From Metellina segmentata (lineage: Eukaryota > Arthropoda > Arachnida > Araneae > Tetragnathidae), in the NCBI GenBank assembly GCA_947359465.1, contig OX375881.1, positions 114,744,238 through 114,808,237 on the forward strand: 64,000 bases of DNA, given 5' to 3'. Under the pieces are notes generated by a model. It searched no databases. It was not told where the DNA came from and saw only the letters and a program-made list of their open reading frames with translations. Positions within the stretch are counted from its first letter, which is position 1. The number at the start of each line of letters is the position of its first letter. The translations under genes and the position numbers were made by a program. Positions 12,347-23,728 of the stretch are shown piece by piece.

Positions 12347-12641
12347 ATGGTAATGGTAATTTTTAGTTAACGTCGTACTAGAGCAACACAACGGGCTATT
12401 GACGACGGTCCGGGATCAGTCCCTTAAGGGAAAGATCCGAGGACAACACCTCGTAATTTTGAACCACGGTCAGATGACGAAGCAACACCTGAGCTGGCAC
12501 CCCACTCTCCAAACTTCCACGCCAACCCAACGTGAGGACTTTCGGCCACGACAGATTTAAGGTGCACCAGCCGCCTCTACACCATACGCTTACAAACATC
12601 CATGCCCGGACCCGGATTCGAACCAGGAACCTTCCGATCTA
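12347..12641 (-). repeat. SINE family A, 5'-truncated with target duplication
   Basis: Lacks the A-box part of the head, ending just upstream of the B box at CCGATCTAG. Flanked by GGTACGTTGACGGTA (12332-12346) and GGTACGTGGACGGTA (12642-12656), one mismatch. Truncation on the head side with an intact tail is what target-primed reverse transcription produces. Confidence 0.92.
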
Positions 12642-12817
12642 GGTACGTGGACGGTATTATCAACGAGATTATGAGGTTTCTCAGTGTAAACAAACCAGAC
12701 AGACGGAAGACTGGGATTTTACTTCCCGTTACACATCTTAAGCTGCTTTCTGTGTCTTGAAAACGACGAAGGAATTATTTTCTGAATAATTTCAAATAGT
12801 AGAAAATTAGGTATTTC

Positions 12818-13071
12818 AATTACGCCGCACTGAAGCAATACTACGGTCAATTGACGACGTTCCGGGACTAATCCCAAAGACAATGACAATAGCACGTGAT
12901 TATGAATCACGGTCAGATGACGAGGTACTTCCACACCATTCTAGGACATGTCTGACCACAGCAGATATAACGTGCACCAACCCCCTTTTTGCACGATGAT
13001 CTGTGGTCAGATTCGAACTCGCAATCCTCCGATCGCTAACCCGTTACTCTTCCAACTGGACTACCGATCCG
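12818..13071 (-). repeat. SINE family B copy with internal deletion
   Basis: The - strand head CAGTTGGAAGAGTAACGG plus GCGAGTTCGAATC (B box) is clear, and the 3' end is CGTCAATTGACCGTAG-like. Part of the body between the GTCATCTGACC and GTGGTGTGGAAG regions is deleted. Confidence 0.85.
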
Positions 13072-13091
13072 CGAATGATTTCAAAAATATG

Positions 13092-13761
13092 GTGACCAAT
13101 CGGTCTGGTGGTTACGGTATTAACCTCTAGATCGGAAGGTTTCTGGTTCGAATCCGAGCCAGTGCATGGATGTTTGTAAAAGTATGGTGAGAGGCGGCTG
13201 GTGCACCTTAAATCCATCGTAGCCGAAAGTCCTCACCTTAGTCATAGTCATAGTCATGTAGAGTGGGGAGGTCAGGAAAGCCCTAGGTGCTGATTCCACT
13301 AGGGAATATTGCACCAGACCCCATTGTTTTCGATACTCCTGTCAGAGAAAGCCAGATTCCTTGAGAAAGGCCAAAAGGCTTTTGACAGGTTCTTCGTGAA
13401 CTGTATCAAGTTCTGTTCCAAGACCTAGACTTGAGTGCCTTATGTGAAGCAGAGCTTCGCATTCAAAAAGTATGTGGTGGGCAGTTTCCTCCACCATATT
13501 GCATTTTCTGCATAGAGGTTCTTCTTTAAAGATTCCCATCCTATGAAGGTGTTTTCTTAGGTGATAGTGGCCTGTGATCTTGGGTTGGTGCGGAAGTTTG
13601 GAGAGTGGGGTGCCAGCTGTGGTGTTGCCTCGTCATCTGACCGTGATTCAAAATTACGAGGTTTTGTCTTCGGATCTTTCCCTTAGGGGATTGATCCCGG
13701 ACCGTCATCAATAGCCCGTTGGGTTGCTGTAGTACGTTTTTAATTAAAAATTACCAGTTAC
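13092..13761 (+). repeat. SINE family A interrupted by a LINE fragment
   Basis: The head (TCTGGTGGTTACGG, TGGTTCGAATCC) and upstream body lie at 13092-13239; the remaining body and tail lie at 13579-13761. The whole unit is flanked by CGAATGATTTCAAAAATATG (13072-13091) and CGAATAATTTCAAAAATATG (13762-13781), a 20-bp duplication with one mismatch. Confidence 0.9.
13240..13578 (-). pseudogene. Non-LTR retrotransposon ORF2 C-terminal fragment with 3' end
   Basis: On the - strand the frame from about 13575 to 13342 reads a leucine/histidine-rich stretch, then CRKCNMVEETAHHILFEC, a CCHC-type knuckle of the kind found at the C terminus of many LINE ORF2 proteins, ending in a stop at 13342. About 100 bp of 3' UTR follow, then a short tail of ATGACT units at about 13240-13256. 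The fragment is 5'-truncated, keeps its own 3' end, and sits inside a family A SINE. The LINE clade cannot be told from this piece. No reverse transcriptase catalytic motif remains. Confidence 0.8.
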
Positions 13762-13781
13762 CGAATAATTTCAAAAATATG

Positions 13782-15825
13782 TCACCACAGGTTTTTATGC
13801 ATTAAAGGTCTGTATCATTGATTCTATGTTCAACTTCTAAAATAAACTGTTTCTTTTTAAGTCTGATAAGCAAGTTTCCGCGCTATATCTTTTTTCTTGT
13901 TCCCCGAGAAGAGCGGTATATCACTGTGTTACAGTCATTATTTTAAAATAACTTTCTGTTAGATGCGCATGATTTTTCTACTCCCAATACACAACAAAAT
14001 GCAGAATTGAAAGTAGACTCTTCCATTTCCCCATCCTCTGCTCTCGGTTCCTCTGAAACCCACAGGTATCAGATCACGCAAGGTCTCTCTGTCTTCCCAC
14101 ACCCCTTCCAGTGTCCCTTGAGAAAGAGAGATAGGTTACCATCCCCGAAAGGTCAGACTTTCTTCTTTATTGCCGCAATAAAAAAGAGGCAGCGGGTATT
14201 AGAACACTGGTTAGTCCTAATTACAAGGGGCTCTGAGAGGCAATAAAATTTTTAATAGTCTTCTCTGACCACCAGAAGACTGACCAACGGCTTGTCCACT
14301 GAGGGAGGCTTTGGCCAGTCGGAATTTCGGAGGGAATTTTAGGGGGCATTTTAATGGTTGCATCCAGAGGTCTTGTTTGTGCAGAGGGCAGTAAATTCAT
14401 GTATGAAGCGCGTAAAGATCGGCTCAATACCTATACGCGAAGTTTTTCTTGTCAAGTTGAATGCAGAGGTGGAGGTAGTGTTTTTTGTGGTGGAACGTTA
14501 TTCGTGAACGAATTTGCGCGTGACGTCAATAGGCTTTCTTTTCGAATCATAAGGCAGATGTTCCAAATAACGCCTATTCTAACTATTTCTGTATCTCAGC
14601 CTGGTGAAATCAGGTTGCCCCAGGAATCTCAGATTGTGAAATCAAGCTGTAAATTAAATGAATATCACTAGGAACTATTCTCCTTTGGTTTCCAGAGATC
14701 ATACACCTTCTTTACTTATCTCAGTTTAAGTTAACTTGTAAAACTTCAGAAAGTTTTCCTTCAGAATTTTCAAGAGTGGGTTCTTATTACCACCCACCAA
14801 GCTATATGAGGAGCTACTATTGAAAACGAATTGCTAGTAGAGCTTACATATCTACCTCTAGTATTGAATGTACTGTACCGTATCGACTAAAAAGTAAAAC
14901 CACTTCCTCGTTAAAATAGTTATATTAAGAATTAATATTTACAGAGCTTGTACAGCTACAGTTTTATAATTAAAGACCATATTCATCACATATACAAGAC
15001 AGCCACCTTGAGATAAAAAATTTCACAAATATTCTGCGGCTAGCAAAAGTCCTCCGTTCCAAAGTGTCTCTTCCCAGCCCGCCTCCTCCAGTCGTCACTT
15101 CCGCAGTCAGACCAGGGGGTGGACTTGGTGAACGATTCCCGTTGTGAGCTCCCACGATTCTGGATAACGATTCTGGGTGCTCTCACGATGGTACAGTACT
15201 TTCAAGTTATATAAACGAAGCTATGATTTGGAAACACTTACCTGGTTATTCCCTGAATGGATTAGAGACAAAAAATACGTTCATCGTAGCATCAAATACT
15301 TCAATAGTGTTTGTTGATTTAACTGATTGGAAACTTGCCGGTTTCGTTACGTGTGGTAAAAACCTAGACCGTCGAGGTAACTACATAAACTCGTAGATGT
15401 CGCGCATAGTAGCTTACAATAACGAGTAGGTGATAATAAGCACAGGGGCGATGTTTGGAACATCTACCTATTTCAGATTATTTCCGAATTGATGTTTGAT
15501 TGTTGAGTGCCAATTTAATTTATGCTAAATGTTTTACCGAACTTCAATTGAAACTGTGATGAATGATTTCGAATTTGTGTTTTATAATATGAGGGGATTC
15601 CACGCATGTGTTCATTTAGAAATCTGCAGTCTTTCCTGTATGACTTCTAATCAGTTTCAGTCTTACTGACCAATAAACTCCTTCTTGACCAGTAGAAAGA
15701 AACTTTCTCAAGATTCTTTCAACCAATAGAGATGGTTATTTACGCATTATGTGAATTAGAAAGCAACACTAGTCTGAAATTTTGGGCTAATTTTGAATTT
15801 TGTACCACTTTTAACCCCAAAAGGG
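13782..15825. other. Unique interval without identified gene
   Basis: Mostly AT-rich. Stretches of balanced composition at 14010-14520 and 15030-15190 have open frames but no recognisable protein. A dispersed relative of the 7080-7985 unit lies near 15640-15780. Confidence 0.5.
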
Positions 15826-16146
15826 TAAAGTAAGGAAATTTTAATTAACGTCGTACTAGACCAACACAACTGGCTATTGACGACGGTACGGGATAAATCC
15901 CCTAAGGGAAGGATCTGTGGACAACACAACGTAGTTTTGAACCACGGTCAGATGACGAAGCATCACCTGAGCTGGCACCCCACTTTCCATACTTCCACGC
16001 CAACCCAACGTGAAAACTTTCGGCCACGACAGATTTAACGTGCACCAGCCGCCTCTACATCATACGCTTACAAACATCCATACACTGACCCGATTCAAAC
16101 CAGGAACCTCCGATATAAAGGCTAACATCTTAACCATCAGAACCAT
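15826..16146 (-). repeat. SINE family A, near full length, older
   Basis: Tail side at 15826 (TAATTAACGTCGTACTAGA), body, then head reaching CTTAACCATCAG. Several substitutions and small deletions; the duplication at the ends is not clear. Confidence 0.88.
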
Positions 16147-17125
16147 GAAGCCAAAGGATTTATATGATACATATTACGATGCTGTGCATCTCAGAAGTAC
16201 GAAGGTATGACAAAGTTTTCGAAACTATCATTTCAATAGGTATTAAATAGTTGAAATAATAACCACATTCCATCTATTTAGAACCATCCGATCAAGATCT
16301 GTGATATCGGCACTCAAAGCCAGGCCTTCCAAATATTTACATCAATTTCACACCCAAATCTAAAACACTACTCTGCAGCGGTCAAATACAGGCAAAAAAA
16401 AACCTATTACATTTCAGTCAAAATCGGGAAAACCAGCTACTTCCCTCTTCAAAAGCATGCCCGGAAATCCAATTTTCGTCTCTAAAACACATCCCCTTCC
16501 CTTCATGTGCATGAAAAACTTCATTTCGCAACCTCCCGGCCCACACTACCCGGGTAGCGCGACATGCGACATCGCCATTCTTAACCCCACCCCCTCTCGG
16601 AGCACCTGACGTTGCCTGGTAACCGGGCGGTTTCTCACTAAATGGATAATTTGCTCCCCTCTGCCCCCGTGCAGATGCGGCGACATTCCGGGGGGTGAAC
16701 CGGAAAATCTTCGGGATTCGGTCGCACTCGATCAACTGCCCGGAGAATGCCGAGCGTCGTGTGTCAAGCGGCGGATCACGTGGGGTCGTTACGCGGTCTT
16801 TATGGGTGCTTAAACGTTTGATTGCGCCTCCCGTGTAGGGATAAGCAGTCGTAAAAATGTTACGGTTGGAGGTAATGACGGAAGCTACAGTTGCAGAGAA
16901 GGATAGACTGTTCGCAATCTCTTCCTAACAGTAGACTGTATGTTAGATATGGACCATTTAATATCATTACAGTGAATCGATCGCTGTTTATCCTTACAGA
17001 TAACATTCAATCCTATCCCAAAGTGGAGTCTATTTTACCCAAAACTTAGAACCCCTCTTATAACAAGACGGAAGGTAATGATGGAAGCCACAGTTGGAGA
17101 GAAGGATAGACTGTACGCAATCTCT
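16147..17125. other. Unique interval with a GC-rich island
   Basis: Between about 16440 and 16850 the sequence is strikingly richer in G+C and CpG than its surroundings. A 105-codon open frame (16418-16735, -) crosses it but has no family resemblance, no convincing start context and no splice signals I can defend. It could be a conserved noncoding element or an untranslated exon. The remainder is AT-rich. GGAAGC.ACAGTTG.AGAGAAGGATAGACTGT-type words recur at about 16880 and 17080. Confidence 0.45.
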
Positions 17126-18125
17126 AGTCAGTTTTGCTTAAGACGAGATGTCTCGTCCATCAAGATATGGTCAGTTTTGCTAAAGACAAGATAACTCGTC
17201 CGTCGAGATTTGGTCAGTTTTGCTAAAGACAACATAACTCGGCCGTCAAGACCTGGTCAGTTTTGTTAAAGACTAGATGTTTCGTCAATCGAGATCTGGT
17301 CAGTTTTGCTAGACCAGATAACTCGTCCGTCGAGACATGGTCAGTTTTGCTAGACCAGATAACTCGTCCGTCGAGACATGGTCAGTTTTGCTAGACCAGA
17401 TAACTCGTCCGTCGAGACATGGTCAGTTTTGCCAAATACAAGATGTCTCGTCAGTCGGGATCAGGTCAGTTTTGCTAAAGACAAGATCACTCATCCGTCG
17501 AGACCTGGTAAATTTTGCTGAAGACGAGATGTCTCGTCAGTCGGGATAAGTCAGTTTTGCTAAAAACAAGATAACTCGTCTGTTGAGACATGGTCAGTTT
17601 TGTTAAAGACGAGATGTTTGTCATTCGAGATCTGGTCAGTTTTGCTAGACCAGATAACTCGTCCGTCGAGACAGGGTCAGTTTTGTTAGACCAGATAACT
17701 CGTCCGTCGAGACATGGTCAGTTTTGCCAAATACAAGATGTCTCGTCAGTCGGGATCAGGTCAGTTTTGCTAAAGACAAGATCACTCATCCGTCGAGACC
17801 TGGTAAATTTTGCTGAAGACGAGATGTCTCGTCAGTCGGGATAAGTCAGTTTTGCTAAAAACAAGATAACTCGTCTGTTGAGACATGGTCAGTTTTGTTA
17901 AAGACGAGATGTGGTCAGTTTTGCTAGACACGATAACTCGTCCGTCGAGACACGGTCAGTTTTGTAAAAGACGAGCTATCTCGTCCGTCGATATATGGTT
18001 GGTTTTTGCTAAAGACGAGATTTGTCATCCATCGAGATTTGTTCACAATTTTGCTAAAGACGATATGTCTCAGCCGTCCAGAGCTGGTCGGTTTTGTCAC
18101 AGACGAGATCTCTTGTCGAGATGAT
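17126..18125. repeat. Tandem array, about 43-bp unit with 295-bp higher-order period
   Basis: Units read GTCAGTTTTGCTAAAGAC followed by GAGAT.TCTCGTC and a CGTCGAGA-CTG linker. A block is repeated exactly 295 bp apart (GCCAAATACAAGATGTCTCG at 17431 and 17726), equal to about seven units. Open frames across it (17337-17549, 17590-17844) are translations of the repeat, not genes. Confidence 0.95.
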
Positions 18126-18769
18126 AACCACCAAGAAGGTAAATAGCTTAAATAAAACTGCTGCAATCAAGCCTCCCAACAAATCCTTTCCCACATACAC
18201 TTAAGCGACTATCCCACCCAAGAACACCCACCGCGATTCATTCAACGTTTTAACTCTTTCCAGCCACGCGAATTCATCCAGGAGATGAATAGTCACCGGA
18301 CCATCCCCCGCTGCCAAACAAGGGAACAAAAGCAGACGACCGTAATAAATAACACCCTTAATTACAAGCTCAGGCTATTGTTACTCGGAGAAATCATCCC
18401 GGGATGAACCCAGAGGCTTAACTATCCCCAAACTGGAGTCGCAGAGGACTGCTTCATCATGCAGCACACGCACAGGATATCTGCTTTGATTTACAACTCT
18501 CCAGGTGAGATTCTTCCACCACCTAAACACCCCCCTCAGTATAAACCACTTGGGATTGGCTCGGAAGAGGTGAGGAGACGATTCTTTTAACAAGTCTTTG
18601 GAACAGGATGGATGGTGTCGTCTCAGCTCTGATAGATGAAACCCTAAACTGCTGGCTGTTATTTTGCATGTGAATATGAACATCTAATATCTGTGGATTG
18701 TTTGTAGCGCGTTCAGAAACGGTGTGCTGAAAGGGGGTTTGTCTTATAAACTGACCCTCTTGGTGGTTG
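18126..18769. other. Unique interval between two arrays
   Basis: Balanced composition. A 144-codon - strand frame (18523-18957) starts inside the next array and has no recognisable similarity. No splice signals defended. Confidence 0.45.
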
Positions 18770-19840
18770 TCTCGACAAGGTATTGCGTCATTAGCGACAC
18801 TAGACAAGTCTTGTTCAACGAGATATCCCGTCATTAGTAAAGCTACCCTGACCTGGATCGTGTCGTCGTCAAAAAATGGAAACATCGTTATTCCGAATGG
18901 TATCGGTATTATGGTATTATTGACGACAAGATATTTCGTCTTCGTCAAAAAATGCAAATATCTTCGTCTTTCGGAATGTCATCGGTATTAATGACGACGA
19001 GATATCTCGTTATCGTCAAAACATGGAAATATCTTCGTCATTAGGAATGTTATAGGTATGACTGACAAGGAGATATCTCGTCATCGTTAAAAAATGGAAA
19101 TACTTTCGTCATTCGGAATATTATCGGCATTATTGATGACGAAATATCTCGTTATCGTCAAAAAATGGAAATATCTTTGCCTTTTGGTATGTTATTGGTG
19201 TTATTAACGACGAGATATATCGTCTCGTCAAAAAGTGGAAATATCTTTGTCATTCGTAATGTTATCGGTATTTTTGACGACGAGATATCTCGTTATCGTC
19301 AAAAAATGGAAATATCTTCGTCATTAGGAATGTTATAGGTATTACTGACAAGGAGATATCTCGTCATCGTTAAAAAATGGAAATACCTTCGTCAATCGGA
19401 ATATTATCGGCATTATTGATGACGAAATATCTCGTCATCGTCAAAAAATGAAAATATCTTTGCCATTTAGTATGTTATTGGTATTATTAACGACGAGATA
19501 TATCGTCATCGTCAAAAAGTGGAAATATCTTTGTCATTCGGAATGCTATCGGTATTATTGACGACGAGATATCTCGTCATCGCCAAAAAAATGCAAATAC
19601 CTTTGTCATTCGGAATGCTATCGGTATTATTGACGACAAGATATCTCGTCATTGCCAAAAAATGGAAATATCTTTGTCATTCGGAATATTATCGGTATTA
19701 TTGACGACGAGATATCTCGTCATCGCCAAAAAATGGAAATATCTTTGTCATTCGGAATGTTATCGGCATTATTGACGACGAGGTACCTCTTCATTGGCAA
19801 AATAAGTCAAATCTTGATTTGATAGAAGACATATCTCGTC
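18770..19840. repeat. Tandem array, 71-bp unit carrying a 16-bp palindrome
   Basis: About 15 units spaced 71 bp (for example GATATCTCGT near 19001, 19072 and 19283). Each holds the self-complementary GACGAGATATCTCGTC or a near variant, then ATCGTCAAAAAATGGAAATA, then a CATTCGGAATGTTATCGGTA-type segment. Frames crossing it (18767-18991, 19519-19704) are repeat translations. Confidence 0.95.
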
Positions 19841-20467
19841 GAAACCACTTGGTAAGCGTTACGAGATTTCCGAAGGGTGTAGTAAGGATTATACTCCCCC
19901 ACAACAGCATAACTAAATAGCCACATATATTAATTGAAATGGACAACTGGTCAGAGAAATCTTGCATGGAAGATCAACGACATTCTGAAATAGACTGTGA
20001 GTCTTGGTAGAGTCGCTATACTAAACCTCAGAAATGTATATCACTTGGACGTGCTTATCAACTTGAGTCGATTGGCCATCAAAGACAAACCAGTGTTATT
20101 CATCACTCTCATGTATTACGATTTGTTACTTCCCCCGATACTACTTCACAGCTCTTCAAACAGAGCGATCGGGAGAAATACAAGAAGTTTCCCATGCATT
20201 CACCGTATATTCGTTAGAAGCTAGGAAGATGTACATTGCAGGTAACAGAAGGATTAAAATTATGCACAGGGTAAAACTAGATGTCGAATGAAGTCAGTGT
20301 TTAATCAGTCGCGCCACAATCTTTTTCAATGTCACCAGTATTCCAAATTATTTCTTTAAGGTATCCGACTACGTTTAAAACTCAATTTTAACCAAAATTC
20401 TCACATTTGTTTTATTCTAGTAATTAAATCTATTTAAACTGTAATTGTTTTAAGTTTACGATAAATA
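19841..20467. other. Unique interval, left flank of the mariner element
   Basis: No gene or repeat recognised. It ends with the TA target dinucleotide at 20466-20467. Confidence 0.5.
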
Positions 20468-20589
20468 CAGGGTGGTCCCGAATTCATGGTACAAACTTTA
20501 ATGGTAGGTACAGGACATTGTAACAATGATTTATTGAATAGGAATGTATAGTCGCAAGTGACGCGGTGAGGCGTAAACAGGGGAAATAA
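20468..20589 (+). repeat. Left terminal inverted repeat of the mariner element
   Basis: 122 bp, pairs with 21849-21970. Expected binding region for the N-terminal domain of the transposase. Confidence 0.95.
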
Positions 20590-20716
20590 AAGGAAAGAGA
20601 AATGGAGTGATCGGTTGGTATCATTGCCGGTAGAGGGCAGTAGATGTCTAGCCGCTGTTGAACATGATGCATCGCAGTAGGGAAAAGCGCCATTCACAAT
20701 TGTGCTGCCGTAGACG

Positions 20717-21793
20717 ATGGGTGACTTTACGTATGCTGAAAAAGCAGACATGCATTACATGTACGGCCGTGCAAATGGTAACGGCAGAGCTGCGTTACGA
20801 ATGTATCGCGAGGAGTATCCTGATCGACGAATGCCGGATCATAGAATTTTGCAACGGTTACATCGTCAACTTTGTGAAACAGGTGCGTTCGACGTCAACA
20901 GACATGGCGCTGGTCGAGTAAGAGCTGTACGCACTCCAAGGCTGGAAGAAAGCATCTTGAACATTGTGGCTGATATACCCGAGTCAAGCACAAGAACTGT
21001 TGCGCGTGACGTAGGTGTGAGTCATCAGACTGTATGCAGAGTGTTAAACGAAAATTGCTTACACCCCTTCCATTTTCAGAAAGTACAAGCATTGAATCCG
21101 GCAGATTATCCTCGCCGCGTGAACTTCTGCCTGTGGGTGATGCAGCAATGTGCGTTGCAGCCGGATTTCGTAGATTATGTGCTATTTACAGATGAAGCGA
21201 CATTTTCACGCGAGGGTGTCTTTAATGCGCACAATTCCCATGTGTGGGCAACCGATAATCCACATGCAACGCGTCGACATGCGTTTCAACAACGTTTCAG
21301 TATTAATGTGTGGGCTGGTATTGTGAACGACTTTTTGATTGGCCCATACTTACTACCCACGCGGCTCACTGGCGGAAGCTATCTTATTTTTCTGAAAGAA
21401 GTGTTACCACAACTGCTGCATGATGTTCCGATCGCCATTCGTAACCGCATGTGGTTTCAGCACGATGGGGCGCCAGCACACTTCAGCATTGATGTACGGA
21501 ATTACCTGAATGCCACGTTTGGTACTCGATGGATTGGGCGTGGTGGACCAGTCCCTTGGCCACCCCGATCTCCCGATTTATCGAGCCTCGATTACTTTTT
21601 ATGGGGACATCTAAAGCATCTTGTTTATGAGACTCCAGTTGACTCAGATGAGGATCTCGTCGCTCGCTTATCTGTAGCTGCTGCAGGTGTGCGTGAAATA
21701 CCAGGCATCTTTGAACGTGTACGCCAATCGCTCCACCGACGCTGTCAAGCATGTATCGATACTGGTGGACGCAATTTTGAACAATTACTGTAA
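20717..21793 (+). CDS. Mariner-type DD41D transposase
   Basis: 358 aa, uninterrupted, start MGDFTYAEKADMHYMYG. Residues 1-60 form the N-terminal helix-turn-helix type region widespread in arthropod elements of this kind (DUF4817-like, from memory of the family). A second HTH lies at about 75-115 (ESSTRTVARDVGVSHQTVCR). The catalytic core shows D159 in FTDEA, D250 in FQHDGAPAH and D292 in SPDLSSLDYFLWG. There are 90 residues between the first two and 41 between the last two, so DD41D rather than the DD34D of classical mariners. The protein would excise and reinsert DNA bounded by the 122-bp repeats, acting in the nucleus. The ATG at 20717 opens the frame inside the element. No intron or frameshift is seen. 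A shorter open frame on the other strand (21483-21821) is a shadow. Confidence 0.96.
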   Translation: MGDFTYAEKADMHYMYGRANGNGRAALRMYREEYPDRRMPDHRILQRLHRQLCETGAFDVNRHGAGRVRAVRTPRLEESILNIVADIPESSTRTVARDVGVSHQTVCRVLNENCLHPFHFQKVQALNPADYPRRVNFCLWVMQQCALQPDFVDYVLFTDEATFSREGVFNAHNSHVWATDNPHATRRHAFQQRFSINVWAGIVNDFLIGPYLLPTRLTGGSYLIFLKEVLPQLLHDVPIAIRNRMWFQHDGAPAHFSIDVRNYLNATFGTRWIGRGGPVPWPPRSPDLSSLDYFLWGHLKHLVYETPVDSDEDLVARLSVAAAGVREIPGIFERVRQSLHRRCQACIDTGGRNFEQLL

Positions 21794-21848
21794 ACATGAC
21801 ACTTGTCAACAACGCTTTCAATAAAATCTTTGTTTTTCCTTTCGGCCG

Positions 21849-21970
21849 TTATTTCCCCTGTTTTCACCTCACCGCGTCACTTGCGACTATACATTCCTAT
21901 ACAATAAATCATTGTTACAATGTCCTGTACCTACCATTAAAGTTTGTACCATGAATTCGGGACCACCCTG
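21849..21970 (-). repeat. Right terminal inverted repeat of the mariner element
   Basis: 122 bp, reverse complement of 20468-20589 with few mismatches. AATAAA at about 21821 lies just before it and may serve as the polyadenylation signal. Confidence 0.95.
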
Positions 21971-21972
21971 TA

Positions 21973-22832
21973 GAAAGAAAATTATAGCAATTTTTGTATT
22001 ACTGAACGACATAAAACAAAACCGGAAGTACTATTGAAATGACCGGAAATTGGGAGGTTTTCCGCTAATTTTTCAAAAGTAAAAATAATTATAAACATAA
22101 ATTCGTTGGAATTATTTTCTATAATCAAGCCTCAACATTTTACATCAAGTTTCGATGAATTTGTGGGAAGAATTTAGCAATGTCAAAAAAAACTCAAAGG
22201 TAAACTTTAAATACCTTTCCTGGAAAACACAATTTTAAGCAAATATTGCACACGCGTAACATGATTTCTCAAAAAGTTGCAGAGATATCTCTACGAAATT
22301 AAACATTATTACTTACTAACTTGTAAGTATACTATACCTTTAGTTGTAAAATGCATATTTTTTAATTTATAGTTGTTTAATTTAAACGACAAGTAGACAT
22401 TTTGTAAAATTAAAATTTTATCTACATATAACGAGCGATACTTCTTGACATTTCAATCGGTCTCTTTTATTGTAGTATATTGTTGTCACTAATAGCATAG
22501 ATATATGGTGCTGCAAGGAAATTAAAATGAATTGAATAGAAATTTATATAGAGCGTTAACCATATTGTAGTCATTTTGATTCAATTTTACCTTAATGTTC
22601 CCAAATGACAAAAAAATAATGAGTCGGTGCATTATTTTTTGCTTTATTTCATGATTTCGAAACATTATCGAGTATGGAAAATGCTTGAATTGTGATTTAA
22701 GAGTCGTTTTCAAAATAATTGTTCCGAACCTAGTCGGATACCTTAAATCAAAATTTGAAAGTCGGTTTATATACAAACAAAATTATAACTTATACAAAGC
22801 TAATACAAATATTAACTTTCCAAATGTTTCAA
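21973..22832. other. Unique AT-rich interval
   Basis: Nothing recognised on either strand. Confidence 0.55.
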
Positions 22833-23015
22833 GCCGATCAACCGGTCTGTTGGTTCAGTGTTAGTGCCGTATGGTGTACAGGCTGCTGGTGCAACTTAAA
22901 TCTGTTGAGGCCAAAAGTCCTCCCGTTGGGTTGGTGTGGAAGTTTGAGAGCGGGTATAGTATGGTGTGGTATTTTTAATTATCTTCACACTGGAGAAAAA
23001 AACACAACGGACTAT
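22833..23015 (+). repeat. Composite SINE debris
   Basis: A + strand family A fragment (22833-22965) lacks the segment from the anticodon region past the B box. It is followed by a short - strand family B tail piece (22976-23015, CACACTGGAG.AA..CACAACGGACTATT). The two meet 3' to 3'. Confidence 0.75.
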
Positions 23016-23589
23016 TCAATTACAGTATGGAACGAGTGTTTATAGTTCGCTAAATTCAATATAACTCATACTAACACGGCTAATGTATAACAATCCTTGT
23101 GTGAAAAACATGTTATGCAAAATATAAACGAGCTCATTTGGCATTGACAAATTTGAGCCGAGTTCGTTTCTTCCCAGATGCAAAATTTCGCAGTCACAAT
23201 TCTTTTTTGATACACGAATGCAAGAAATTTGACAAAGCAAAAGGATTTTGATTCATTTGCAAGAAGTTCCTTATTATTTATTGTTGTGGGAAATGCACGC
23301 ACATGTTTGTGTTCTCAAGTTATAAATCATATAGCCAGTCCCAGAACAATTTAATGTTGGGAAAAAGCAGATTGTAGACTCATGAATCGTATAGCTTCGA
23401 TCGAAGCTTATATCGAAAGGAATATTTGAGGAAGTAAACAACTAAACCTGAAATTACAGATATCCAGCAATATATTTTATCATCCTGTCAGACAAATCCT
23501 TATCAGAGTATATCCCAATAGTAAGAGTAGCTAATTAGCAATCGTGTGGTTGGGATTTCGAATCTAACCTAAAACAGTCTTGTACATGA
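23016..23589. other. Unique AT-rich interval
   Basis: Nothing recognised. Confidence 0.55.
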
Positions 23590-23728
23590 AACTCTAGTTA
23601 CGTTAAATCTGTCATGGTCTTAAATGTTCTGTAGTTGGCGTATCGTAGAAGTTCGGAAAATGGGGTCCCAGCTCAAGTATGATCTCGTCATCTGATCGTT
23701 CTACAAAATTACGTGGTGCCGTCATCGG

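Larger units (their letters stand above)
20468..21970 (+). mobile_element. Complete mariner-type transposon (DD41D)
   Basis: A 1503-bp element starting CAGGGTGGTCCCGAATTC and ending in its reverse complement. It is flanked by TA on both sides (20466-20467, 21971-21972), the target duplication typical of the IS630/Tc1/mariner superfamily. The inverted repeats are about 122 bp (20468-20589 and 21849-21970) and differ at only a few positions, such as GAATAGG versus GTATAGG. It contains one intact transposase gene at 20717-21793. Near-identical ends and an undamaged frame point to recent insertion. Confidence 0.97.

Noticed and set aside
16418..16735. 105-codon frame in a GC-rich island
   Set aside because: High G+C lowers stop frequency; no family resemblance and no splice or start support.
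17337..17844. Open frames with repeated MVSFARPDNSS-like peptides
   Set aside because: Translation of the 43-bp tandem array; unit length close to a multiple of three over short runs keeps frames open.
18523..18957. 144-codon - strand frame
   Set aside because: Half lies in the 71-bp satellite, the rest in unique DNA without recognisable similarity or splice context.
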